Source: Candidatus Electrothrix communis
GTDB taxonomy: Bacteria; Desulfobacterota; Desulfobulbia; Desulfobulbales; Desulfobulbaceae
Direction of reading: 5' to 3'
Length of the DNA: 64,000 nucleotides
Assembly: GCA_030644725.1 (NCBI GenBank)
Contig: CP130629.1
Location: forward strand, 1,564,795-1,628,794
Below the pieces are notes generated by a model that searched no databases, was not told where the DNA came from, and saw nothing but the letters and a program-made list of their open reading frames with translations. Made by a program: the position numbers and the translations under genes. Each line of letters starts with the position of its first letter. The first letter of the stretch is position 1. Positions 25,118 through 34,867 of the stretch are shown here, in pieces.

Positions 25118-25827
25118 AATTCCCGGCATAATGGGTAAGATATCGAGCTTTCAGAAAACAGGGTATCCCAATGCGCAGAGCGGGACTCCTTGATATCCGG
25201 CAACAGCACGACCTTCTCCGGGAAGCCATAGCGCCCCAAAGCCTCTCTGAAGATCTGCAACGAGTCAGAGACAATCTCAGGTCGGTGATCGTCGCCATGT
25301 AAATTATAGACCAACCCCAACAGGTCCATATTGCGGTGCTTGATTGCCTCAAGGCAGAGCAGAGTATGATTAATGGAACCAAGGCGGGGCGTGGTCACCA
25401 GGATGAGCGAGAAGGAACGGCTCTGCAAATAATCCAGCAACAGGAGCTTCCGGGTCAACGGGACCAGCAGACCGCCAGCCGCCTCAATGATCAGCTGATC
25501 CACCTGTCCGGTCAGAGTGTCGGTGGCGCTATCCAGCCGGGCCGGATCAATTTCCGTACCCGCACGTTCCGCCGCAAGATGAGGCGAGGCTGGCAAAGGA
25601 AGACAATAGGAACAGGTCAGGCCCTGCTCGTCCGGAGTCAACCAGCCCGTGCCCATGAACTTCCGGTGTAAAAGGATATCTTCAGGGCGATCCTTGCAGC
25701 CGGTCTGCACCGGTTTCTGGGTGATCACCACCTTGCCCTGATCCATCAAATGACGAGCAAGCAAGCCCGTGACCACGGACTTGCCCACATCAGTATCTAT
25801 GCCGCAAATGACTATAGGTTTATTCAT
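25114..25827 (-). CDS. bioD: Dethiobiotin synthetase
   Basis: The 237-residue protein converts 7,8-diaminopelargonate, CO2 and ATP to dethiobiotin in biotin synthesis. The N-terminus carries the BioD P-loop GIDTDVGKSVVTGLL. KPVQTGC (the conserved substrate-binding Lys-Pro-x-x-x-G) and EAAGGLLVPL (the EGAGG-type motif, here EAAGG) follow. No other biotin genes are in the window. It lies 5 bp downstream of trpB on the same strand, so the two are probably co-transcribed, an unusual pairing. The last codon and TAG stop lie at the edge of a palindromic repeat. Confidence 0.88.
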   Translation of the reverse strand: MNKPIVICGIDTDVGKSVVTGLLARHLMDQGKVVITQKPVQTGCKDRPEDILLHRKFMGTGWLTPDEQGLTCSYCLPLPASPHLAAERAGTEIDPARLDSATDTLTGQVDQLIIEAAGGLLVPLTRKLLLLDYLQSRSFSLILVTTPRLGSINHTLLCLEAIKHRNMDLLGLVYNLHGDDHRPEIVSDSLQIFREALGRYGFPEKVVLLPDIKESRSAHWDTLFSESSISYPLCREL

Positions 25828-25832
25828 CGGCC

Positions 25833-27062
25833 TTATTTTGCTGCATATTCCGCAGCCCGCCCTATAATAAACTCCTTCCAGGAAGGGTCATCAAAGGCAT
25901 GGGCAATGGTGAAGATATCCTTGTCGCCACGACCGGACATATTGATAATAATTGCCTGATCCCGAGACATGGTCGGGGCCTCCTTAATCGCCTGGACAAA
26001 GGCATGGGAGGACTCCAAGGCGGGGATGATTCCTTCCCGCCGCATGGTCAGCTGCAAGGCCTCCAGCACCTCGGTATCTGTTGCCGCCTCAAAACGGACC
26101 CGACCTTTTTCGCCCAGATCTGCCAGAATTGGGGAGACACCCACGTAATCCAGACCTGCGGCAATGGAATGTGTATCCAGCATCTGTCCGTCAGTATCCT
26201 GAAGAAACATGGTCTTATATCCCTGGGCCACGCCGGGCGTTGCCCGGTCACCCACCATTCTGGAGGCATGCTCTTCTGTATCAATACCCTTACCGCCCGC
26301 TTCTACACCGACCAACTCGACCTCTGCATGCTCCAGGAATCCCTGAAAAATCCCCATTGCATTGGAACCGCCGCCCACGCAGGCATAGACCCGATCTGGC
26401 AAATTCCCGTGCTGCTCCTTGATCTGCTTTTCCGCCTCAATGCCGATAATAGACTGGAACCAAGATACCATCTCCGGGAAAGGAGCCGGGCCGCAGGCTG
26501 TACCAAAGACATAATGGGTGGTGTCCATATTAGTGACCCAGTCACGGAAGGCCTCGTTAATGGCGTCCTTCAGGGTTCTTGAGCCGTCCTTTACCGGCAC
26601 CACTGTGGCTCCTAGCTTTTCCATCCAGAAGACATTGGGACGCTGCCGGGCCACATCCACTTCGCCCATGTAGATGGTGCAGTCAAAACCAAAGCGAGCC
26701 GCCATGGTTGCGGTGGCAACACCGTGCTGGCCTGCCCCTGTTTCGGCAATGACCCGTTTTTTGCCCATTCGCTTGACCAAGAGCCCCTGCCCCATCACGT
26801 TATTGGCCTTATGGGCACCGGTATGGTTCAGGTCTTCCCGTTTGATGTAGATCCGCGCTCCACCCAGATGGTCGGAGAGGTTTTCAGCAAAGGTCAGCGG
26901 AGTGGGACGACAGGAATAATTACCCATCAGGTCGACGTATTCCTGCCAAAACGCGGGATCCTCCCGTATAGCCTTATAGGCCTTTTCGAGATCTGCAAAG
27001 GTTTGATGAAGTACTTCTGGGATAAAAGCACCGCCCCATTGGCCGAAATATCCTTTTTTCAT
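25833..27062 (-). CDS. trpB: Tryptophan synthase beta chain
   Basis: The enzyme condenses indole with L-serine to tryptophan using PLP. The start is placed at MKKGYFGQWGGAFIPE (27062), as in TrpB1 proteins; an in-frame ATG 54 bp upstream gives an atypical extension. The 409 residues include the PLP lysine in KREDLNHTGAHKANN, AETGAGQHGVATATMAA, CGPAPFPEMV and the phosphate-binding GGGSNAMG loop. It is of the classical TrpB1 type that normally pairs with TrpA, but no trpA is adjacent; bioD follows instead. Confidence 0.92.
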   Translation of the reverse strand: MKKGYFGQWGGAFIPEVLHQTFADLEKAYKAIREDPAFWQEYVDLMGNYSCRPTPLTFAENLSDHLGGARIYIKREDLNHTGAHKANNVMGQGLLVKRMGKKRVIAETGAGQHGVATATMAARFGFDCTIYMGEVDVARQRPNVFWMEKLGATVVPVKDGSRTLKDAINEAFRDWVTNMDTTHYVFGTACGPAPFPEMVSWFQSIIGIEAEKQIKEQHGNLPDRVYACVGGGSNAMGIFQGFLEHAEVELVGVEAGGKGIDTEEHASRMVGDRATPGVAQGYKTMFLQDTDGQMLDTHSIAAGLDYVGVSPILADLGEKGRVRFEAATDTEVLEALQLTMRREGIIPALESSHAFVQAIKEAPTMSRDQAIIINMSGRGDKDIFTIAHAFDDPSWKEFIIGRAAEYAAK

Positions 27063-27199
27063 AATTTGTTCTTTCGTTATATCTATTAAGAGGTAAACAG
27101 CATGCTGATCATGCAATATGTATGTCGAACACGTTTTTCGATAGATCTGAACAGAGTAAACGCAATGTATTTACCATGTCAAGTATTGAGCTGAGTGTT

Positions 27200-27469
27200 T
27201 TATTGAACAGCATCCCACTCCGGTACCTTTTTGTTTTTGGGCACAGCGTCGAGTATTTTGGTTACTTTTGACTTCAAAGCGGAGATGTCTTTTTTTGCTA
27301 TTCTTGATTCCACGACAGACAATGTCTCCAGCTGACTTAACTGCGTTGTCAAAAAATAGCTGGCAAGGTTATTCAATGAAACACCTTGCGATTTAGCCTC
27401 ATGTGCCAAACGATTTTTCAGCTCGGCAGGAACCCTTAATGTAATAACTTGTGTGTTATGCATGATCAC
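27200..27469 (-). CDS. Ribbon-helix-helix-type antitoxin
   Basis: The 89-residue protein has a beta-strand plus two-helix N-terminus (QVITLRVPAELKNRLAHEAK, then GVSLNNLASYFLTTQL), characteristic of RHH/Arc- or HicB-like antitoxins. It overlaps the upstream PIN toxin by 14 bp, with the toxin translated first. It probably binds and represses the shared promoter. Confidence 0.75.
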   Translation of the reverse strand: MIMHNTQVITLRVPAELKNRLAHEAKSQGVSLNNLASYFLTTQLSQLETLSVVESRIAKKDISALKSKVTKILDAVPKNKKVPEWDAVQ

Positions 27470-27890
27470 GCCTCCAGAGGTAATAAAAGTCTCCAGGAGT
27501 CAACACTTTGAACGGATGACTTTTCAGTCTGCCAGAGTGAAAATCCTTGGTGTTTGAAGTTATTAAATACCGGCTGTTGCTTGTAAAGGCGCATTCAACG
27601 AATATATTGTCGTTTTCATCAAGCAGATTAGGACGTAAGCGATAGTACACAGAACACTTATCTGCAAGCAGCACCAACAAGTCCAGTAGATCTTCCACTT
27701 GGCCGGATGACATGTTAATTTTATCAAGGATGTTTTCCCTTTTTAATACATCCTCGTATTCAAAAAGAACAGGGGTGGATATTGCTAATCTCAACTCCTC
27801 TTCGATGATAAGCCGTAAAATGCGATGAGATGACCCGGCCTGACTGAGCAAAGCGGCCAGCAATGTATTCGTATCCAATGTAATAACCAT
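27456..27890 (-). CDS. PIN-domain toxin (COG1569-type)
   Basis: This putative RNase toxin has 144 residues from the preferred start MVITLDTNTLLAALL (27890); another ATG lies 18 bp upstream. It carries the PIN acidic residues in LDTN, in the STPVLFEYEDVL helix and in the C-terminal LLDENDNIFVECAF motif typical of the COG1569 group. It is coupled to the RHH antitoxin by overlap. It sits just downstream of the NACHT gene on the same strand, in what looks like a defence cluster. Confidence 0.82.
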   Translation of the reverse strand: MVITLDTNTLLAALLSQAGSSHRILRLIIEEELRLAISTPVLFEYEDVLKRENILDKINMSSGQVEDLLDLLVLLADKCSVYYRLRPNLLDENDNIFVECAFTSNSRYLITSNTKDFHSGRLKSHPFKVLTPGDFYYLWRRDHA

Positions 27891-28002
27891 ACATTTATGA
27901 TAGCACATACGAATACAAGGTACAATGCTTATCGAAGACTGGAAATAGACTCGAAGGTGTTACCTGCATGGCTGGACTTGTCGGTATTGTCAACGTAACA
28001 AC

Positions 28003-28043
28003 CCTTTCAGGGTTGGGCGACCGCCGGTCGCCCCTACCTTACC
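28003..28043. repeat. Palindromic intergenic repeat
   Basis: CAACCCTTTCAGGGTTG is an inverted repeat followed directly by GGCGACCGCCGGTCGCC, a second perfect inverted repeat. It lies between the PIN toxin and NACHT genes and resembles the repeats at 63.8 kb. Confidence 0.55.
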
Positions 28044-28075
28044 GAATGACCGAATAGCTCTCCGGTTCCCCCTCA

Positions 28076-31003
28076 TCATGCTTCTGCATTTTTTTCCGCC
28101 TCCACCTGCCGGGCAACCCGCTCCACCAGCTCTTGGCATTTTTTCATGATCTTGTCATTATCGCTGTCCGGGTAGTTTTCTTTGCCCCGGTCCAGCACGG
28201 TTTTGGCCATATGGCGCATGGAATAGGGTTGCTGGTCGTATTCTTTATATTGCTCAAGAAAGGTTGGCTTATCAATAATTGAGGTGGATATTTTTTCCAG
28301 GTGGGCGTACAGGGCTTCTGGGTTTTGGAGAAGGGTGTAGATCTCTTGCAGTTCTTCGTAGGTGGTCCAGAGGTAGTCGTACCTGTTGCCGTTTTGATCG
28401 TGTTCTATGTCGGAATAGAGGAAGGCGATGACTGAGGATAGGATTAGTAATATATTTAGCCATAACCTGTCTTGTTCCCGATCGAGATTTTCTGCTATTT
28501 TTTGTATGAATTTAGCTACCGCTTTATGGGGTGTTCCATCAAATATTTTATTGTTTTGAAAAAGATGTCTTGCCCCCCCTTTTAAAATTTCAAACGCTCC
28601 TAGAGCTCGAAGGCGAGCGACTAATTTTCCATTATTTGTGGATGCACTTCTTGTACGATCATACCAAACATTTTCATACCAATTCACTATCCAAAATGAT
28701 CTAGCAAAAATATAACGAGAACTCAACGTTGTTGCGAGTTCTTCAAATTGTATTTCCTCCATAATATCTTCAGCAACAACATCCACATCGCAGCATATTT
28801 CTGTAATAAAATAAACGGATAAATTCTCAATCAACATTGTCCATCTGAGCAACACATCTAGCCAATACTCGCCGCCCCTTTCCTTACTCAACCTATAACC
28901 AATTGACTTACTGTTATATTCCTTGTTAATCACAGCTTCATTAATAGTATATACAGCTGGTGCTAAATCGGATAGCGCATTAATACGATTAATAAAGAGT
29001 TCCATTATTGCCACAAACTGCAATCCGTAGCGTTCTCTGTTGAGGAGTACCGGCGCTACCTCTTCTATTTTACTCTGAAAAAAATCGTCGAGTATCGAAG
29101 GACTTGAAATAAAATAGAGGACATTCTCAAAACACCTTCCTTCTCTTGTATCGTACTTATCTTTTTGTATAGACTGAAAATACTGATCAAAGAGATCATG
29201 CAGTACTTCTCGTACTGCCTCTACTTTACCCGCCCTATCCTCAGAAAAAAAATACTGACGAATCAGATCGAATCCTTTATTGCGCTTGCGGCTCTCTCCT
29301 GAACGCTCATTCAATCGATCAGCTCTGGCAATATACTCCACACATACCCTTGTCCAATATCCCAGGTCCGACTCCTTGATCCCGTATTCCTCAGAATCCA
29401 GCATTTTCATCACGAGAATATGAAAATACTCATTCTCCTCGCTGTCTTCTTTTAGCCCCTTCACCTCATTCTGCAAATTCTTGAGAATATCCGTGGTCGC
29501 CGCTTTATTCAGACTGAAAAACAGCAGCAGGGTCTCGCTCCACTTAGGAAATAAGGCCCCGGTCAATCGACCAAGGATTTCATCTTTCAGGATCTCCGCC
29601 GCCTGGAAAAAATTTTCAATAACCAGCCGATAGATAGAGCGGGCCGTCAGATATTCCTGGAAACTGAGATGGGAGAACTGGACCCGCTCTTCCTCGGGTT
29701 CATGGAGAAGACCGGTTCGGGTTAGATAAAAACTGAGCAGGGCCTCTGCATGCTCCGCTTTAATAGTCTGCCAGCCCTCCTTTCGTTTCTGGATAACATT
29801 CCTGATGATTTCCAACAGTTCCTGACGAGTCACGACAATTATTGCGTCATCATCCTGTTTATGTTTTTTCTCATCTTTTCCTTTGCCCTCAGCGCATTGC
29901 AATTTGTAGGCAATACCTTCCAGCAGTTTGATCTTATCCTCAAAGGTCCACTCGTCATAATGCTCGTCCGGGTACAGTTCCTTATGAAGACGGCGAGTGA
30001 TATCAATATGCTCAATATAGGCATCCACCATATATTCATAGGCCTTTGCCCTGGAATGGGGCAATTTGCCTTTGGTGGTATGGATATGGGCCATCATGGT
30101 CAGGAAGACAGGCCGTCTTTTCAGCACGGACAGGCTTTGGATCTTTTCAATGGAGTCACGGAACTCCACCGCCTTCTTTTGTACGATTTTCGGATTCTCT
30201 TCCCGGAGGGCAAACCATTTTTGACAAAACTCACCGGTTTGCTTCTTATTAAAGGAGTCTACATGGTAAAGCGCGAGCAATTTCTTTGGTAATGTTTGCT
30301 CGGTTTCATTAAGATAACTGCTGAACGGAACGTTTTCTAAACCTGTGGGACGACTGGTGACTAATACATAATTATCTTTATGAAAAGTCATGAAGTAATC
30401 CAAGACGAATTCTCTGGTTCGCAAACGATTTTCCCGGCCCCCGACCTCATCCACCCCGTCCAGGATAATGAAACACCAGCCCTGTTGCAGATAAAACTCA
30501 ATATGCTCTCTGGAAACCGCATACTCCAAGGTTCGGCTCTGCGATGCAACAAATTGATCCAGCAACATTTCAGGAGAGGAGATGCTGCTCAGCTGGTAAT
30601 CACGCAGTTTAAAATACAGAGGAATCCTGCGACCACATTGCTTGGTGAAACTGGTCAGGGCCTTGGCGGTCAACAGGTTGATGATCATGCGAGAGACCGT
30701 GGTCTTCCCGCTGCCCGGCCTCCCTGAAAGCACAATATGTCGATGTTGCATGAAAATATTGATAAGCGAAGAAGTGCCTTCCTCATCTTCCCAGTCCCTG
30801 CTTTCGCTCAACTCTTTGCGGCTAAACCTGAGCGGGACAAAGATATCCCGAAGCGATATTTTCTTATCCTCGCCCAGATCCATGAGGCCGAGGGCTTCGT
30901 GGAAGCTGTAAACCTCATGCAGCTTTTCCTGATACGTTTGCCGAAATTCGCGCTGAGCAACAGTTTCCCGAAAGGAGGGGGTGATGTCGTTATGCATGGT
31001 CAA
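28076..31003 (-). CDS. NACHT-domain STAND NTPase, candidate immune protein
   Basis: This 975-residue protein has a short N-terminal helical region and a NACHT NTPase: Walker A GRPGSGKTT at ~94-102, Walker B CFIILDGVDEV at ~177-187, a VTSRP sensor motif near 220, and the winged-helix end motif FSHLSFQEYLTAR near 450. NACHT STAND proteins are signal-sensing switches, and bacterial members protect against phage. The C-terminal ~500 residues are helical without recognisable TPR, LRR or WD repeats and may be the sensor. No known effector domain is fused; the N-terminus or the partner KAP protein may supply it. The gene overlaps the upstream KAP gene by 14 bp, so the two are translationally coupled. 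Confidence 0.85.
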   Translation of the reverse strand: MTMHNDITPSFRETVAQREFRQTYQEKLHEVYSFHEALGLMDLGEDKKISLRDIFVPLRFSRKELSESRDWEDEEGTSSLINIFMQHRHIVLSGRPGSGKTTVSRMIINLLTAKALTSFTKQCGRRIPLYFKLRDYQLSSISSPEMLLDQFVASQSRTLEYAVSREHIEFYLQQGWCFIILDGVDEVGGRENRLRTREFVLDYFMTFHKDNYVLVTSRPTGLENVPFSSYLNETEQTLPKKLLALYHVDSFNKKQTGEFCQKWFALREENPKIVQKKAVEFRDSIEKIQSLSVLKRRPVFLTMMAHIHTTKGKLPHSRAKAYEYMVDAYIEHIDITRRLHKELYPDEHYDEWTFEDKIKLLEGIAYKLQCAEGKGKDEKKHKQDDDAIIVVTRQELLEIIRNVIQKRKEGWQTIKAEHAEALLSFYLTRTGLLHEPEEERVQFSHLSFQEYLTARSIYRLVIENFFQAAEILKDEILGRLTGALFPKWSETLLLFFSLNKAATTDILKNLQNEVKGLKEDSEENEYFHILVMKMLDSEEYGIKESDLGYWTRVCVEYIARADRLNERSGESRKRNKGFDLIRQYFFSEDRAGKVEAVREVLHDLFDQYFQSIQKDKYDTREGRCFENVLYFISSPSILDDFFQSKIEEVAPVLLNRERYGLQFVAIMELFINRINALSDLAPAVYTINEAVINKEYNSKSIGYRLSKERGGEYWLDVLLRWTMLIENLSVYFITEICCDVDVVAEDIMEEIQFEELATTLSSRYIFARSFWIVNWYENVWYDRTRSASTNNGKLVARLRALGAFEILKGGARHLFQNNKIFDGTPHKAVAKFIQKIAENLDREQDRLWLNILLILSSVIAFLYSDIEHDQNGNRYDYLWTTYEELQEIYTLLQNPEALYAHLEKISTSIIDKPTFLEQYKEYDQQPYSMRHMAKTVLDRGKENYPDSDNDKIMKKCQELVERVARQVEAEKNAEA

Positions 31004-32411
31004 TCACTCCGAGATATCTGTTCAATGCTGTCAGGTCATTATAGCCTGCAATTTCATCGTGATAACATTCCGAAAAATGCCTTTTAAATTGTTCCATTGC
31101 TTCAAAGCGCGGAGAAATATCTTTCATATACTCAAGCTCTTCTTTTTCCAGTTTGACTGCCGGAACCAGCTCTTGTGTTTCATCGTCGCTGACAGGAGCA
31201 GTCTGTTCTGCAATCGGGTTGCGCAGATATTCGTAAAACAGTCGTTCAACATTCTGATCCGGCGGGTTATTCTGACAAACATTGCTCAAGGCCTTTATAT
31301 AATCAGGATGGCGTTCCAAAACCGTAAAGACAGGTTCGCAGTAGATGCGCAGGTAATGAAACAGGGCCGCTGTCTCAATTTTTAATCGAGGCTGATCAGG
31401 TGCATCATCCGCTGGCAGGTTCAGCAGTTCCCAATACGACCTGAAGGAATTGAGGAAGTTTTTTACCTTACGGGGATTTTTCTCCAGGATATCGGTAAGC
31501 AGCTCTGTCAGTCCGGCAGTGCCCTCATCAGGAAAATAGTTGGCGACAATCTCTCGAATCAAGGCGGGATAATTTTTAATCAAAGGGATGCGAATAATGC
31601 TCTGAAAGAGTTTATCCAGATAATCCTTGTGAATCTGATGATGTTCCAGAGCCCGCAGGACATTCACCTGATCCATACCGAAAACGAAAACACAGTTGGA
31701 GGTGGCGAGATAGAGTTTGATACCTTCGATGAGCTTGATGGTGTTTGTATCCGTGCAGCGGTCCAGGTCATCAATATAGACAACCAGGGTTTTCTGCTCG
31801 CCGTCTTTGCCGCCTAAGAGCTTTTCGATGGCCTTTTCAAAAAGGAGGCGGAATCGCTGGGAAGAGCTCTTAACGGCAAACTGCTTTGCTTCGTATTTTT
31901 CACCGTACTGTTCAAGTTTTCCCGGATCAACTTTCGCATTGGTCAGCTTATTGATGATACTACTCAGAATATCAAGTCCACCCCGTACACTCACGTCCGC
32001 AAGTTTTTTAGCTTCTTCTCCAACTTGCGAAAAAAGATCAAAATTTTCTCTGATTTCATGGAGCAATCCGATAATCGGATCGTTATCAAACTGATGCTGC
32101 CAGGGATTAAACCAGACCGCCCGCATTTTTGTGTTATTCTCCCTGAATTCCGTAATTCGTTCTATAGTTCTCGGATCAAGGTGCTCTTCGACAGGACTTT
32201 CTGATAAGGGCAGCAGGACGGAAGATACCCTCCCGCCGGTTCGGAAAAACAACTGGCGCATGATACTGGTTTTACCGGTCCCCCAGCCACCATAAATGCC
32301 TATTGAAAAGGGCGGTTGGGCCTTTTCAATCAATCTGAGGAGCTGTTGAATAAAAGGCTCATAGCCCAGGGTATCTACCAAGGTCCATTCATCATTGCTA
32401 TAGCTGCTCAA
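30990..32411 (-). CDS. KAP-family P-loop NTPase
   Basis: The 473-residue protein belongs to the KAP NTPases: Walker A GGWGTGKTS at ~41-49, a conserved MRAVWFNPWQHQ stretch (the KAP FNPW motif) near 94, and Walker B VVYIDDLDRC near 210, followed by VFVFGMDQ. Many KAP proteins have a membrane insertion between Walker A and B; here the insertion is mostly charged and helical, so a soluble form is likely. KAP NTPases recur in defence modules. The 14-bp overlap with the NACHT gene makes a two-gene system likely. Confidence 0.85.
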   Translation of the reverse strand: MSSYSNDEWTLVDTLGYEPFIQQLLRLIEKAQPPFSIGIYGGWGTGKTSIMRQLFFRTGGRVSSVLLPLSESPVEEHLDPRTIERITEFRENNTKMRAVWFNPWQHQFDNDPIIGLLHEIRENFDLFSQVGEEAKKLADVSVRGGLDILSSIINKLTNAKVDPGKLEQYGEKYEAKQFAVKSSSQRFRLLFEKAIEKLLGGKDGEQKTLVVYIDDLDRCTDTNTIKLIEGIKLYLATSNCVFVFGMDQVNVLRALEHHQIHKDYLDKLFQSIIRIPLIKNYPALIREIVANYFPDEGTAGLTELLTDILEKNPRKVKNFLNSFRSYWELLNLPADDAPDQPRLKIETAALFHYLRIYCEPVFTVLERHPDYIKALSNVCQNNPPDQNVERLFYEYLRNPIAEQTAPVSDDETQELVPAVKLEKEELEYMKDISPRFEAMEQFKRHFSECYHDEIAGYNDLTALNRYLGVIDHA

Positions 32412-32591
32412 TTTGGCAACCTCCGCTTGGATATGGTTATCCTAGAGAAAAAAACTGTATCTTCTACGAGGCGAAAACAGACGGCGTGTTTGCAATCCGT
32501 GGTTGACACAGATTTATTACATCTTCTATTTGAGAAGAAAAATTACCCCGAACAAGTGCCAATGTCAATAAAGCCGCTGTACTGAATCCTC

Positions 32592-33722
32592 CTACAAAAC
32601 CGACCAAGGCTTAGGCATAAAAACATGCCGATAAATCCCCAAGGCATAGCGATCCGTCATACCAGCGATGAAGTCACACACCTGACGATGCAACAGCTTC
32701 CGCGCCTTTTCCCCGCGCACCGGAGGACGCTCAACAAAGGGGTGTTCTGTATTATCAGAAAATTCATGCTCCAGAAAAAAGCTGTACAACTCATAGATGA
32801 TATTCTGGGCCTTCTCAAATTCATTATGCACGCGCTCATTGCGGTACACCTTATTATAGAGAAAACTGCGCAGGTCTTTGATCACCTCCTGCATCATCGG
32901 GCTCAGGTGAAGGCGTCCGTCATCAAGCCGCTGGGTTTCCGTAATCAGATCACGAACCATGGTGTCAACCCGCATAGAGGGCCTGTCGCCGACTACTTCA
33001 CGCAAATGATTCGGTAGATCCGTTTCTCGGATCATCCCGGCCCGTAAGGCATCATCCATATCATGATTCAGATAGGCGATGATATCCGCCACCCGCACGG
33101 CCTGTCCCTCCAGAGTGGCAGGTAATTCCTTACCGTCCTCCGGCAGAATATCCCGATATCCCTTGGAATGCTTGACAATCCCGTTTCGCACCTCCCAGGT
33201 CAAATTCAGCCCCCTTCCGCTTTTCTCAATAAAATCAACCACCCGCAGACTCTGGATGTAATGTTTAAATCCTCCGGGATGCAATTTATTTAAGCTGTAT
33301 TCTCCGGCATGACCAAAAGGCGTGTGCCCAAGATCATGACCCAAGGCGATAGCCTCGGTCAGGTATTCGTTCAGTTGCAGGCAGGTGGCAATGGTTCGAG
33401 CTATCTGGGAAACCTCCAGGACATGGGTAAGGCGGGTACGATAATGATCCCCGGTGGGAGAAAGAAAGACCTGGGTTTTATGCTTCAGGCGACGAAAGGT
33501 TTTCGAGTGAATAATACGGTCCCGGTCTCGTTGAAAAACGGTGCGCAGATCGCATGCAGGTTCTTGACGAAAACGACCTCGTGACTGGGTGCTCAGGCAG
33601 GCATAGGGAGAGAGAATAATTTTTTCGTGCTCTTCCTGTTGACGACGAATATTCACGGCAGACCTTGGCTGGAGGATGATTTTTTTTGAAAAAACATGTC
33701 GGAGTTGTAGCAATACCTTCAT
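32592..33722 (-). CDS. dgt: dGTPase (deoxyguanosinetriphosphate triphosphohydrolase-like)
   Basis: The 376-residue HD-domain enzyme cleaves dGTP, or dNTPs in general, to the nucleoside plus triphosphate. The dgt signature [20 protein letters not shown] precedes the metal-binding HD motif [15 protein letters not shown] and [13 protein letters not shown]. The KHSKGYRDI region and C-terminal helices are as in type-2 dGTPase-like proteins. The annotated start may be a little too long, as homologues usually begin nearer the LSPYACLS stretch. It lies 180 bp upstream of KAP-NACHT on the same strand. dNTP depletion by dGTPases can be antiviral, but a housekeeping role is equally likely. Confidence 0.9.
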   Translation of the reverse strand: MKVLLQLRHVFSKKIILQPRSAVNIRRQQEEHEKIILSPYACLSTQSRGRFRQEPACDLRTVFQRDRDRIIHSKTFRRLKHKTQVFLSPTGDHYRTRLTHVLEVSQIARTIATCLQLNEYLTEAIALGHDLGHTPFGHAGEYSLNKLHPGGFKHYIQSLRVVDFIEKSGRGLNLTWEVRNGIVKHSKGYRDILPEDGKELPATLEGQAVRVADIIAYLNHDMDDALRAGMIRETDLPNHLREVVGDRPSMRVDTMVRDLITETQRLDDGRLHLSPMMQEVIKDLRSFLYNKVYRNERVHNEFEKAQNIIYELYSFFLEHEFSDNTEHPFVERPPVRGEKARKLLHRQVCDFIAGMTDRYALGIYRHVFMPKPWSVL

Positions 33723-33801
33723 ATGAGAACAAGTGTTTTTTCGCTATTCAACAATACACCACAGAACATCCAGTAATCATAAAATTATCCACAAGCACAC
33801 C

Positions 33802-33848
33802 AAAAAAAAATCCGCCGTGCTGCACAAGGCAACACGGCGGATTTTTTA
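33802..33848 (-). terminator. Strong terminator after psrABC
   Basis: ATCCGCCGTG...CACGGCGGAT forms a 10-bp GC-rich stem with A/T runs on both sides (AAAAAAAAA before, TTTTTT after). It can terminate the psr operon on the minus strand and block readthrough from the other side. Confidence 0.9.
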
Positions 33849-33874
33849 TCCACTCACTTCAGGTACGATCAACC

Positions 33875-34855
33875 TTACATCATCGTATATCCGTATCCAG
33901 AAAGCTGCCCTGCATAGACCAAGGCAAAACGAACAATTGCACCACCGATCAGAACCAGTATAGCGCTGGTGGTCATCAGGAAGAGACCAAAACCAGTGAC
34001 CTCTTCAGTATGCTTGCCCGTTACCTCAAGAAACTTCATAACAATTGCCAAGGGGAGAACAATCCCAATGATAACAATGCTCAGGAAGTAGGGAAAGGTT
34101 TCGTGGGAAGAATTGAAAAAGGGCATGATCGCCGCCTGATGAGCTGCATCTCCGGTATAATGACCGTAAAACATCAGGGCAAGAATCAAAAGCTCGCCAA
34201 GGATCAGCCAGATATCCAGCTTGGTAAAGAAAAGCTTAACCTCTTTACTCTTGGCAACAATGATCATCACAGCAGCTCCGGTACTCATACCACTGGCCAG
34301 AAAAAGAAGCGGCAGGATAGCAGTGTTCCAGAGAGGTCGAGCCACAAAGGTGCTCAGCAGGATACCGGTGTAAATAGACAGCAGAACACCAAAAATCACG
34401 TTGAGTTTGGCCAAAAAAGCCAGATGCGGTGCCATAGCATCTGCCATATTTCGGATAAAACCTTTCTTCATTCCACCCTTTACCTCATCCGGCAGGGCTG
34501 CAAGGGCGTAAAGAATCATCACTGGAAAGATGATTAAAACAATCCATGCTCCCCAGCTCATCGGCGAAAGCGGCTTAAAGGTCGTATAGAACAGATAGCC
34601 GTGCAGCTTCCGTTCAAGATCCAGCCCGAGAAAAATCAGGCCTATGGTCAGCAGAATTGGTGCTAACACCGGGATCTGCCAGCAACAGGTGGTCTGAAGA
34701 GGTTCTTTCTTGCCTGATCGCAGGTAATTAATCGCACTCATCGTCATTAACCCGCCGGAAAGACCGCCGAGAAAGAGATAAATGGCTACCCGCCAATCCC
34801 AGACATGCATGACCGGGTAGGTAAGGGCATTGGTGCCGGTAATACTCAGTTCCAT
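33875..34855 (-). CDS. psrC: PsrC/NrfD-type membrane subunit of a molybdopterin oxidoreductase
   Basis: This 326-residue polytopic NrfD-family protein has about nine hydrophobic segments. It begins with the family's HVWDWRVAIYLFLGGLSGG motif. In polysulfide reductase this subunit anchors the complex, binds menaquinone and passes electrons to the iron-sulfur subunit. It is the last gene of a three-gene operon, 12 bp after psrB. A terminator follows. Confidence 0.88.
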   Translation of the reverse strand: MELSITGTNALTYPVMHVWDWRVAIYLFLGGLSGGLMTMSAINYLRSGKKEPLQTTCCWQIPVLAPILLTIGLIFLGLDLERKLHGYLFYTTFKPLSPMSWGAWIVLIIFPVMILYALAALPDEVKGGMKKGFIRNMADAMAPHLAFLAKLNVIFGVLLSIYTGILLSTFVARPLWNTAILPLLFLASGMSTGAAVMIIVAKSKEVKLFFTKLDIWLILGELLILALMFYGHYTGDAAHQAAIMPFFNSSHETFPYFLSIVIIGIVLPLAIVMKFLEVTGKHTEEVTGFGLFLMTTSAILVLIGGAIVRFALVYAGQLSGYGYTMM

Positions 34856-34867
34856 GATATCTCCTCC

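Noticed and set aside
25833..27062. trpA or other tryptophan genes next to trpB
   Set aside because: The flanking genes are bioD and a PIN toxin-antitoxin pair; no TrpA-like protein is encoded nearby.
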